NCBI GenBank assembly: GCA_937991555.1
Contig: CALKHU010000169.1
Span: 1 to 6,819 of the forward strand
Source: an uncultured Caulobacter sp.
GTDB taxonomy: Bacteria; Pseudomonadota; Alphaproteobacteria; Caulobacterales; Caulobacteraceae
DNA length: 6,819 nt
Reading direction: 5' to 3'
The position numbers and the translations under genes are program-made. Within the stretch, counting starts at the first letter, position 1; every line of letters begins with the position of its first letter. Positions 1 through 5,992 of the stretch are shown here, in pieces. The notes beneath the pieces are model-generated. The model ran no database searches and had not been told where the DNA came from. It was given only the letters and a program-made list of their open reading frames with translations.

Positions 1-72
1 AGGGGCCTGATCGTCACCCAGGGCGGCAAGTCCGCCGTCGTCCACGTCCCCGCCGACCGCATCGGGAGCTGA
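1..72 (+). CDS. cpaB: 3' end of probable Flp pilus assembly protein CpaB (RcpC), partial
   Basis: An open frame runs from the window edge to the TGA at 70-72 and encodes only 23 residues (starting RGLIVTQGGK, ending PADRIGS). The fragment has the look of a CpaB/RcpC C-terminus: a beta-rich, valine-rich strand after an R-G-x-(V/I)-x-V-x-x-G-G pattern. Family members are periplasmic or inner-membrane-anchored proteins that work with the secretin of Tad pili. The main support is position: the frame ends two bases before cpaC, and cpaB directly precedes cpaC in known Tad clusters. The tail overlaps the GGGAG Shine-Dalgarno of cpaC, so the two are probably translationally coupled. Too little is visible to prove the family from sequence alone. 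Confidence 0.6.
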   Translation, partial: RGLIVTQGGKSAVVHVPADRIGS

Positions 73-74
73 CC

Positions 75-1412
75 ATGCGCCGCATCGCCCTTCTGTGCGC
101 GGCCGCGCTGTTCTGCGCGCCCGCCCTGCCCGCCGCCGCCCAGGCGATCGCCGCCCAGACCCTCGTCGGGGAGATGGCGCCGAGCCGGGTCATCACCGTG
201 CCGAAGGACAAGTCCTCGGCCTTCCGCCTGATGGCCGCCGCCGGCGAGATCGTCGTCGCCCAGCCGGACATCGCCGAGATCGTCGCCAACACCGACCGCA
301 GCGTCTATGTGCGCGGCAAGGCGCTCGGGACGACGAACATCCTGATCTACGACGCCGCCCACCGCCTCGTCGAAGTCATCGACGTGCGGGTGGCGCAGGA
401 CATTGAGTCCCTGCAGTCCGACCTCGCCGCCGCCCTGCCCGGCCAGCCGATCCGGGTCTCGGCCATGGCCGGCGGCGTGATGCTGTCGGGACAGGTGTCG
501 ACGACCTCCGTCGCCGCCCGGGCGAAGGCCATCGCCGAGCGCTACGCGCCGGGCGGCGTCAGTTCCGAGCTGACCGTGGAGTCCGCCCAGCAGGTAATGC
601 TGGAGGTCCGCATCATCGAGGCCAGCCGCAGCTCGCTGAAGGACTTCGGCATCGACGTCGACATCGCCAACAACTCCGGCATCGTGTTCGGCTCGGGGAC
701 CGGCCTGATCGGCCTCAATCCGCCCCAGGCCACCCTGGGCGTCTCGACCAACGTCGGCCTGACCACCATCGAGGCGACCCTGCGGGCGCTCGAGGAGAAG
801 GGCGTCATCCGCACGCTGGCCCGGCCGAACCTCGCCGCGATCTCCGGCGAGGAGGCGACCTTCCTGGCCGGCGGCGAGTTCCCGGTGCCGGTGCCCAACG
901 GCCAGGGCGACATCACCATCCAGTACAAGCCGTTCGGCGTGACCCTGAAGTTCACGCCCGGCGTGCAGGACAGCGGTCTCGTCAGGCTCAAGGTCTCGCC
1001 CGAGGTCAGCCAGCTCGACACCAGCGCCGGGCTGAGGCTGTCGGGAACCGAGGTCCCGGGCCTGCTGGTGCGCCGCGCCGCCACGACCATCGAGCTCAAG
1101 GACGGCGAGACCTTCGCCATCGCCGGCCTGTTCCAGCAGGGCTACTCGACCTCGGTGCGGCAGATCCCGTGGGCCGGCGACGTGCCGGTGCTCGGTTCGC
1201 TGTTCCGTTCATCGCGCTGGAAGAAGTCCGAGACCGAACTGGTCATCCTCGTGACCCCGCGCCTGACCACGGCCGCCCAGAGCCGCGCGCTCGTGCCGGA
1301 CCCGTTCTCCGGGACGCGGGAGCCCAGCGCCATCGACCTGATCCTGCAGGGCATCGCGCTGGACAAGAAGATGTCCCCGCCGCCCGCCGATTCCTACGCC
1401 CCCGCTCCGTGA
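75..1412 (+). CDS. cpaC: Tad/Flp pilus outer-membrane secretin CpaC (RcpA family)
   Basis: This 445-residue protein should form the outer-membrane channel through which the Flp/Tad pilus leaves the cell. Residues 1-24 are a Sec signal peptide (MRR start, hydrophobic core, A-rich cleavage region near AAAQA). Residues about 35-105 match the pilus-assembly secretin N-terminal domain (VITVPKDKSSAFRL onward, with YVRGKALGTTNILIYD at 78-93). About 107-170 resembles a BON-like domain. The secretin core spans about 235-397 and shows FPVPVPNG at 269-276, YKPFGVTLKFTP at 284-295, LKDGETFAIAGLF at 341-353, VPVLGSLF at 370-377 and the terminal ELVILVTPRL at 388-397. The C-terminus is proline-rich. The start ATG has GGGAG at 64-68, six bases upstream, and sits two bases after the cpaB stop. 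Length is in the usual range for RcpA/CpaC. There is no lipobox, and no pilotin or CpaD gene adjoins it. Confidence 0.95.
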   Translation: MRRIALLCAAALFCAPALPAAAQAIAAQTLVGEMAPSRVITVPKDKSSAFRLMAAAGEIVVAQPDIAEIVANTDRSVYVRGKALGTTNILIYDAAHRLVEVIDVRVAQDIESLQSDLAAALPGQPIRVSAMAGGVMLSGQVSTTSVAARAKAIAERYAPGGVSSELTVESAQQVMLEVRIIEASRSSLKDFGIDVDIANNSGIVFGSGTGLIGLNPPQATLGVSTNVGLTTIEATLRALEEKGVIRTLARPNLAAISGEEATFLAGGEFPVPVPNGQGDITIQYKPFGVTLKFTPGVQDSGLVRLKVSPEVSQLDTSAGLRLSGTEVPGLLVRRAATTIELKDGETFAIAGLFQQGYSTSVRQIPWAGDVPVLGSLFRSSRWKKSETELVILVTPRLTTAAQSRALVPDPFSGTREPSAIDLILQGIALDKKMSPPPADSYAPAP

Positions 1413-1414
1413 GG
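1411..1414 (+). promoter_or_regulatory. Shine-Dalgarno of cpaE, embedded in the cpaC stop codon
   Basis: GAGG at 1411-1414 shares bases with the cpaC TGA (1410-1412) and lies six bases before the ATG at 1421. It decides the cpaE start. The same frame stays open back to an ATG at 1169, but that extension would lie wholly over the secretin core of cpaC and encodes arginine/proline-rich sequence typical of a shadow frame. The arrangement implies coupling of cpaE translation to termination on cpaC. Confidence 0.7.
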
Positions 1415-1420
1415 CCCGCC

Positions 1421-2587
1421 ATGAGTTTCGCAGGACGCCGCATTCTCGTCGTCGGTTCCGGGCTCGCCGACCTGGCCCGGCAGGCGCTTCGCGACGCGGT
1501 CATCGAGCTCGGCGGCGTCGACCGGCTGCAGGCGCGCTGGGCCTTCGGCGAGGCGCCGGACCTGGTGCTGATCGAGGCCGCCGGCCTCGCGCCGGAAGCG
1601 CTGTCGGCGGCCATCGCCGCCCTCGGCGCGGGCGCCGCCCCCCCGCCGACCCTGCTGGCCGGCGACCATCTTCCCGCGGGCCTGGTCCGCAACCTCATGC
1701 GTCTGCCGCGGTCGGACGTGCTCGAAGCGCCGTACGCCGCCGCCGACCTCGCCGGAGCCGCCGCCCTCCTCATCGCCCCCGCGGCGGCTCCGGTCCCCAA
1801 TGCCCCGTCCCGCTGCTGGACGGTGATGGGCGCCGTCGGCGGCTGCGGCGCGACCACGGTCGCGATCGAGACCGCCTGCGCCTTGGCGCAGCGCTATCCG
1901 GGTCCGCGTCGGGTCTGCCTGATCGACCTCAACCTCGCCGACGGCGCCGCCGCGGCCTACCTCGGCGCGCCGGCCAACATGCAGCTGGGCCGGGCCTCGC
2001 AGGCGCCGGACCGGATCGATCCGCAACTGCTGGACGCCTTCGTGTCCGGCGCCCCCGGGGGCGTCGACCTGCTGGCCGCGGCGCGCGATCCCAACGCCTT
2101 TGACACGACGTCGGCGGACGCGGTCCTGAGGCTGCTGGAGGTCGCCTGCCAGGTCTACGACGCGGTCGTGGTCGACGCCCCCCGCCACCGCCGGGCCTGG
2201 TCGCTCGATGTGCTGGCCGGGTCGGACGAACTGCTGATCGTCTCGGAGCTCACCGTGCCCGCCCTGCTGGCGACCCGTTCGCTCGCCGCCGAGATCGAGG
2301 CCGATCTTCCCGGGGGGCCGCCGCCGCGGATCGTGCTCAACCGCCTCGCCAAGCGCGTGTTCGGCCCCGCCCCCTCGATGTCAGAGGCCGAGAAGGCCAT
2401 GCAGCGCCGCGCCCTCGGCGGCGTGACCTCGGACTGGGAGGCGGCCGCCGCCTCCGTCAACCTGGGCGGTCCGATCAGCCAGCACCGGCCCAAGTCGCGC
2501 ATCGTCAAGGACGTCGCCGACCTCGTCGACCGGCTGATCGCCTCGCCCTCCCGGACCACCGACCAGGATCTGCGGGTCGCCTCATGA
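1421..2587 (+). CDS. cpaE: Tad pilus localisation protein CpaE/TadZ (MinD/ParA-like, degenerate P-loop)
   Basis: This 388-residue cytoplasmic protein belongs to the CpaE/TadZ group, which places the Tad assembly machine in the cell, at the pole in Caulobacter. Residues 5-120 look like a receiver-type domain (GRRILVVGSG at the first strand, PDLVLIE at 46-52), but the position expected for the phospho-accepting Asp holds Glu52. Residues about 131-375 are the MinD/ParA-like fold. The deviant Walker A region reads GAVGGCGATT at 137-146 and lacks both the signature lysine before GG and the P-loop lysine. The following A' strand is CLIDLNLADG at 166-175, and the Walker B-like strand is YDAVVVDAP at 246-254. 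It is shorter than Caulobacter CpaE, which as I recall has over 500 residues. Its stop overlaps the cpaF start by four bases. The family call is firm from fold motifs and position between secretin and ATPase; ATP binding is doubtful. Confidence 0.87.
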   Translation: MSFAGRRILVVGSGLADLARQALRDAVIELGGVDRLQARWAFGEAPDLVLIEAAGLAPEALSAAIAALGAGAAPPPTLLAGDHLPAGLVRNLMRLPRSDVLEAPYAAADLAGAAALLIAPAAAPVPNAPSRCWTVMGAVGGCGATTVAIETACALAQRYPGPRRVCLIDLNLADGAAAAYLGAPANMQLGRASQAPDRIDPQLLDAFVSGAPGGVDLLAAARDPNAFDTTSADAVLRLLEVACQVYDAVVVDAPRHRRAWSLDVLAGSDELLIVSELTVPALLATRSLAAEIEADLPGGPPPRIVLNRLAKRVFGPAPSMSEAEKAMQRRALGGVTSDWEAAAASVNLGGPISQHRPKSRIVKDVADLVDRLIASPSRTTDQDLRVAS

Positions 2588-3987
2588 GCCGCTTCTCCCT
2601 CCGCCGCGCCGTCGCGCCCCAACCCGCCGAGCCGGTCGTTCCGAGGCCGCAGGACGCGCCCGCGCCGATGGGCGTCCCCGCCCCGGAGCCCGTCGCCGTC
2701 GCCGCGCCGGCGGTCCACGACGATCTGCTCGACATGCGCCTGCGGCTGCACGGGCGGCTGATCGAGGAGATCGACCTCTCCAAGCTCGGCGAGCTGGACG
2801 AGGGCGAGATGCGCCGCCAGGTGCGCAAGCTGGTCGGCGACTTCGCCCGCGACAGCCGGCTGGCGCTCAACGCCGCCGAACTCGACCAGCTGGGCGCCGA
2901 GGTGTTCGACGAGATGGTCGGCCTCGGCCCGATCGAGCCGCTGCTGAAGGACGAGTCGATCAACGACATCCTCATCAACGGTCCGTTCCAGGTCTATGTC
3001 GAGCGGCGCGGGGAGCTGGAGCTGACCCCGATCCGCTTCCGCGACAACGACCACCTGCTGCGCATCGTCAACCGCATCGTCGCCGCTGTCGGACGCCGGA
3101 TCGACGAGAGCGCGCCGATGGTCGACGCCCGCCTGGCCGACGGCAGCCGCGTCAACGCCGCCATTGCACCGATCGCCATCGACGGCGCCGCCGTCTCGAT
3201 CCGCAAGTTCTCGAAGAAGCCCCTGAGCTTCGAACGCCTGGTCGACGTCGGCGCCATGCCAGCCTGCGTCGCCGAGTTCATCAAGGGCGCCGTCTATTCC
3301 CGCGTCTCGCTGGTGATCTCGGGCGGCACGGGCTCGGGCAAGACCACCCTGCTCAACGCCTGCTCGGCGGCGATCAGCCACAAGGAGCGCTTGATCACCA
3401 TCGAGGACGCGGCCGAACTGCAGCTGCAGCAGCCGCACGTGGTGCGCATGGAGACCCGTCCGCCCAACATCGAGGGCAAGGGCGAGATCCGCCAGCGCGA
3501 GCTGGTCAAGAACGCCCTCCGCATGCGTCCCGACCGCGTCATCCTCGGCGAAGTGCGCTCCGAGGAGGCCTTCGACATGCTCCAGGCCATGAACACAGGC
3601 CACGAGGGCTCGATGGCCACCATCCACGCCAACAACCCGCGCGAGGCCATCACCCGCCTCGAACAGATGGTCGCCATGGGCGGCATGAACCTGTCCAACG
3701 AGGCCGTGCGCGGCCAGATCGCCGCCGCCGTCGGCATGATCATCCAGGTGATGCGCCTGTCGGACGGCAAGCGGAAGGTGATGAACGTCACCGAGATCAC
3801 CGGCATGGAAGGCAACGTCGTGCAGATGCAGGACATCTTCGTCTTCAACCGCACCCGCACCGACCCGGACGGCACGGTCCACGGCGAGTTCCGCGCCACC
3901 GGCCTGCGCCCCAAGTGCCTCGACGAGATGAACCGCAAGGGCATCTACTACGACACCGCCAACTTCGATCCCCAGCGGGTCCTGTAG
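2584..3987 (+). CDS. cpaF: Tad pilus assembly ATPase CpaF (TadA family, GspE/VirB11-type)
   Basis: This 467-residue cytoplasmic hexameric ATPase drives Flp/Tad pilin assembly. In TadA relatives it can drive extension and retraction. Residues about 10-45 are a proline/alanine-rich linker; about 50-150 form the N-terminal domain, including GLGPIEPLLKDESINDILING at 113-132. The C-terminal RecA-like domain carries all catalytic boxes: Walker A GGTGSGKT at 247-254 (Lys253), Asp box RLITIEDAAELQL at 269-281, Walker B RVILGEVR at 318-325 and His box TGHEGSMATIHAN at 338-350. No key residue is missing, so the enzyme should be active. The ATG overlaps the cpaE stop (ATGA at 2584-2587) and has no strong Shine-Dalgarno of its own, which points to re-initiation or coupling. 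The N-terminal fragment MSRFSLRR and the length agree with CpaF proteins. Confidence 0.97.
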   Translation: MSRFSLRRAVAPQPAEPVVPRPQDAPAPMGVPAPEPVAVAAPAVHDDLLDMRLRLHGRLIEEIDLSKLGELDEGEMRRQVRKLVGDFARDSRLALNAAELDQLGAEVFDEMVGLGPIEPLLKDESINDILINGPFQVYVERRGELELTPIRFRDNDHLLRIVNRIVAAVGRRIDESAPMVDARLADGSRVNAAIAPIAIDGAAVSIRKFSKKPLSFERLVDVGAMPACVAEFIKGAVYSRVSLVISGGTGSGKTTLLNACSAAISHKERLITIEDAAELQLQQPHVVRMETRPPNIEGKGEIRQRELVKNALRMRPDRVILGEVRSEEAFDMLQAMNTGHEGSMATIHANNPREAITRLEQMVAMGGMNLSNEAVRGQIAAAVGMIIQVMRLSDGKRKVMNVTEITGMEGNVVQMQDIFVFNRTRTDPDGTVHGEFRATGLRPKCLDEMNRKGIYYDTANFDPQRVL

Positions 3988-3993
3988 GGGGAG
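3987..3993 (+). promoter_or_regulatory. Strong Shine-Dalgarno of tadB
   Basis: GGGGGAG begins on the last base of the cpaF TAG stop and ends six bases before the ATG at 4000. It is one of the two best ribosome-binding sites in the window and fixes the tadB start. It may offset a drop in ribosome loading at the 12-base gap after cpaF. Confidence 0.65.
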
Positions 3994-3999
3994 CGGCCG

Positions 4000-4962
4000 A
4001 TGCCCGACGTCGATCCGCGTCTCGTCTTCCTGATCCTGATCTTCGCGGCCGTGTTCATGGCCGGCCAGGCGGTCTGGGGGCTGGTCCATGTGGCCGGCGC
4101 CCGGCGCAAGGTGAACCGGCGCCTGGCGGTCGCCGAGTCGGCCGGCTCGCTGGAAGCGCTGATCAGCGAACTGCGCAAGCAGCGCGGCCTCGACGACAAG
4201 GGCGAGAGCCGCATCGTCGTCCGCTGGTTCTCCGACCTCGTCATCCGCTCGGGCGTCGCCTACCAGCCGCGCCGCTGGACCTTCTACTGCGTCGGCCTGG
4301 CGCTCGCGGGCCTGCTGCTCGGCCTTCTGGTCGTCAAGAGCTGGGTCGTCGGCGTCGCGGCCGCGCCCGTGCTCGGCCTCGGCCTGCCGCTGGCGGTCCT
4401 GAAGGTCAAGGGCGGCGCCCGGGCGAAGGCCATCGGCGCCCAGTTGCCCAACGCGCTCGAGATCATCGTCCGCAGCCTCGAGGCCGGCCACCCGGTGCCG
4501 ACCGCCGTCGCCCTGGTCGGCCGCGAGATGCCCGATCCGCTGGGCAGCGAGTTCGGCATGCTGGCCGACGAGATCGCCTACGGCGCCACGCTGGAGCAGG
4601 GCGTCGGCCGTCTCGCCGACCGCTGCCGCCATCCCGATGTCGACCTGTTCGCGGCCACTATCCGGCTGCAGGAGCGGGCCGGCGGCAACCTGACCGGCCT
4701 GCTGAAGATGAACGCCAAGGCGGTGCGCGAGCGGACCAAGATGCGGATGAAGATCAAGGCCGCCTCGAGCGAGGGCCGCGCCTCGGCGATCATCCTCACC
4801 TCGGCCCCGTTCGCGGTGCTCGGCATCCTCGCCTTCGCCAGTCCGCAGTTCTACGGCGACGTCATCCACGAGCGGTTCATCCAGTACGGCCTCGCGGGCC
4901 TCGGCGTCTGGATGCTGCTCGGCAACATGGTCATGCGGCGCATGATCGACATGCGGATCTGA
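4000..4962 (+). CDS. tadB: Tad pilus inner-membrane platform protein TadB (CpaG)
   Basis: This 320-residue inner-membrane protein belongs to the type II secretion F family (GspF/PilC-like). With TadC it forms the platform on which CpaF acts to build the pilus. Likely membrane segments are about 8-29, 95-113, 115-135, 264-284 and 294-312. The T2SSF cytoplasmic domain runs about 149-262, with LPNALEIIVRSLEAGHPVPT at 149-168 and QERAGGNLTGLLKMNAKAVR at 224-243; the latter is the G-G-N-L element typical of the family. The basic tail RMKIKAASSEGRASA precedes the last membrane pair. The start is set by the GGGGGAG at 3987-3993. It lies 12 bases after cpaF and 4 before tadC, in the classic TadA-TadB-TadC order. 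The length is normal, with no sign of damage. Confidence 0.95.
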   Translation: MPDVDPRLVFLILIFAAVFMAGQAVWGLVHVAGARRKVNRRLAVAESAGSLEALISELRKQRGLDDKGESRIVVRWFSDLVIRSGVAYQPRRWTFYCVGLALAGLLLGLLVVKSWVVGVAAAPVLGLGLPLAVLKVKGGARAKAIGAQLPNALEIIVRSLEAGHPVPTAVALVGREMPDPLGSEFGMLADEIAYGATLEQGVGRLADRCRHPDVDLFAATIRLQERAGGNLTGLLKMNAKAVRERTKMRMKIKAASSEGRASAIILTSAPFAVLGILAFASPQFYGDVIHERFIQYGLAGLGVWMLLGNMVMRRMIDMRI

Positions 4963-4966
4963 CGCC

Positions 4967-5905
4967 ATGGACCCGTTGATGCTGCAGACCTGGATCACCT
5001 GGGCCGCCGTCGCCCTGATCACCGTCGGCGTCGGGGGCGTGGCCTTCATCGGCCTGCGCGAGGCCCAGGTCGGCGCCCGCCGCCGCGCGCGGCTGGCCGG
5101 AAACACCGTCGTCCCGGCCCGGAGCGAGCCCTCGGCCGCCGTCGCCGGCGTCGTCAGCGGCGTCAAGCGCCTCGGCGACCGCATGGCCATCCAGGATCCC
5201 GCTCAGCTGTCGACCATCCGCGCCATGCTGGTCCAGGCGGGCTGGTACAGCCGCGAGGCGGTCGCCTTCTACCTCGGGGCCAAGGCCACGGCCCTGGGCC
5301 TGGCGGTGGTGGCGACGATGTTCACCGTGCCCTGGGCGCTGAAGGGCGGCGGCGGCATGCTCGCCATCTGCGTCGCCGCCATCTTCGCCGTCGCCGCGAT
5401 CATGGGGCCCGAGCAGGTCGTCAAGGCGCGGCGCCGCAAGCTCGAGCTCGAGTACATGGAGGGGTTCCCCGACCTGCTCGACCTGCTGGTGGCCTCGGTT
5501 GAGGCCGGGCTGTCGCTGGACGCCGCCGTCAGCCGGGTCGGCGACGAGATGGCCCGCCGCTATCCGCACCTCGCCGAGCAGCTGAAGTTCCTGACCCTGG
5601 AACTGCGCGCCGGCCGCGCCCGCAAGGACGCCTGGGCGGCCTTCGCCGAGCGGGTCGGCATCGACGACGCCCGCTCCCTGGCCACCATGCTCCGCCAGTC
5701 CGAGGAGATGGGCACCAGCCTTGGCGAGACGCTGTCGGTGTTCTCGGACGACATGCGCTCCAAGCGCATGCTGCGCGCCGAGGAGAAGGCCATGGCCCTG
5801 CCCGCGAAGCTGATGGTGCCGCTGATCCTGTTCATCTTCCCCTGCCTGATGGGGGTGCTCATCCTGCCGGCCGCCTTCCGGATCGCCGAGCAGTTCGCGA
5901 AGTAG
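4967..5905 (+). CDS. tadC: Tad pilus inner-membrane platform protein TadC (CpaH)
   Basis: This 312-residue membrane protein is the second T2SSF-family platform subunit, partner of TadB. Likely membrane segments are about 8-29, 99-121, 128-147 and 283-303. The T2SSF domain spans about 165-295: FPDLLDLLVASVEAGLSLDA at 167-186, then EEMGTSLGETLSVFSDDMR at 246-264 and the conserved exit AEEKAMALPAKLMVPLILF at 271-289 leading into the last helix. Two inner-membrane platform proteins of this fold in tandem after a secretion ATPase is diagnostic for Tad systems. The ATG is four bases after the tadB stop; only a weak GCGGAT lies upstream (4954-4958), so coupling to tadB is likely. A second in-frame ATG at 4979 is possible but would remove only four residues. 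It is the last pilus gene seen here; no TadD-type TPR gene follows it directly. Confidence 0.94.
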   Translation: MDPLMLQTWITWAAVALITVGVGGVAFIGLREAQVGARRRARLAGNTVVPARSEPSAAVAGVVSGVKRLGDRMAIQDPAQLSTIRAMLVQAGWYSREAVAFYLGAKATALGLAVVATMFTVPWALKGGGGMLAICVAAIFAVAAIMGPEQVVKARRRKLELEYMEGFPDLLDLLVASVEAGLSLDAAVSRVGDEMARRYPHLAEQLKFLTLELRAGRARKDAWAAFAERVGIDDARSLATMLRQSEEMGTSLGETLSVFSDDMRSKRMLRAEEKAMALPAKLMVPLILFIFPCLMGVLILPAAFRIAEQFAK

Positions 5906-5912
5906 CGGCGAT

Positions 5913-5941
5913 TTGACCCGGGAGGCGACCGCAGTTACTTT
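5913..5941 (+). promoter_or_regulatory. Candidate sigma-70-type promoter for the sulfatase gene
   Basis: TTGACC at 5913-5918 matches five of six bases of the -35 consensus. A 17-base spacer leads to TACTTT at 5936-5941, which keeps the first two and last bases of a -10 element. Transcription would begin near 5948 and leave a leader of roughly 45 bases before the ATG at 5993. The element lies just past the tadC stop, at a change of gene function. The -10 is weak, as is common for regulated promoters. This is a sequence-only prediction. Confidence 0.45.
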
Positions 5942-5951
5942 CAGGTAACTG
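5932..5951. repeat. Perfect 7-bp inverted repeat, probable operator
   Basis: CAGTTAC (5932-5938) and GTAACTG (5945-5951) are exact reverse complements separated by TTTCAG. The arms are A+T-richer than anything nearby and stand out in G+C-rich DNA. The repeat covers the candidate -10 element and likely transcription start, where a dimeric repressor would act. As RNA it would give only a 7-bp stem without a following U-tract, so a terminator for the pilus operon is the weaker reading. I cannot name the regulator from the half-site, and no regulator gene is in the window. Confidence 0.6.
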
Positions 5952-5952
5952 A

Positions 5953-5973
5953 CGGGCGCGCCCGAGACGCCCG
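5953..5973 (+). other. G+C palindrome/hairpin in the sulfatase leader
   Basis: CGGGCGCGCCCG at 5953-5964 is a perfect 12-base palindrome. Its left arm CGGGCG (5953-5958) can pair instead with a second CGCCCG at 5968-5973, giving a 6-bp all-G/C stem with a 9-base loop. It sits between the inverted repeat and the Shine-Dalgarno. No U-tract follows, so it is not a standard intrinsic terminator; it could structure the leader or stop incoming pilus transcripts weakly. In DNA this rich in G+C, such a structure may arise by chance. Confidence 0.3.
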
Positions 5974-5981
5974 CATGCCTC

Positions 5982-5988
5982 GGGGAGG
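5982..5988 (+). promoter_or_regulatory. Shine-Dalgarno of the sulfatase gene
   Basis: GGGGAGG ends four bases before the ATG at 5993. It selects this start over an in-frame ATG at 5975, which has no comparable site upstream and would add six residues (MPRGGD) before the signal peptide. Confidence 0.7.
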
Positions 5989-5992
5989 CGAC

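Noticed and set aside
1169..1420. Upstream extension of the cpaE frame to an ATG at 1169
   Set aside because: It would overlap the cpaC secretin core. The extension is Arg/Pro-rich shadow sequence, and the ATG at 1421 has a Shine-Dalgarno and begins a normal receiver-like strand.
516..4435. A 19-base identical string at 516-534 and 4417-4435
   Set aside because: Both copies encode A-R-A-K-A-I with preferred G/C codons in unrelated proteins (CpaC and TadB). This is chance from codon bias, not a repeat element.
3915..4979. A 354-codon plus-strand frame overlapping tadB
   Set aside because: It encodes Arg/Pro/Gly-rich sequence in another frame over tadB, which has clear T2SSF motifs and membrane segments.
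2155..5190. A 1011-codon open frame on the minus strand over cpaE, cpaF, tadB and tadC
   Set aside because: Its product is a low-complexity run rich in Asp, His, Ala, Gly, Arg and Val with no domain. It is the expected mirror of plus-strand genes with G/C at third positions, which removes antisense stops. The plus-strand proteins have full family motifs.
5932..5951. Intrinsic terminator for the pilus operon
   Set aside because: The 7-bp stem has mostly A-T-type pairs at its top and no U-tract follows. Its position on the candidate -10 fits an operator better.
5920..5992. Direct repeat GGGAGGCGAC at 5920-5929 and 5983-5992, 63 bases apart
   Set aside because: The second copy is the sulfatase Shine-Dalgarno region and the first has no start codon after it. 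Ten purine-rich bases are weak evidence, although the spacing is close to six helical turns.
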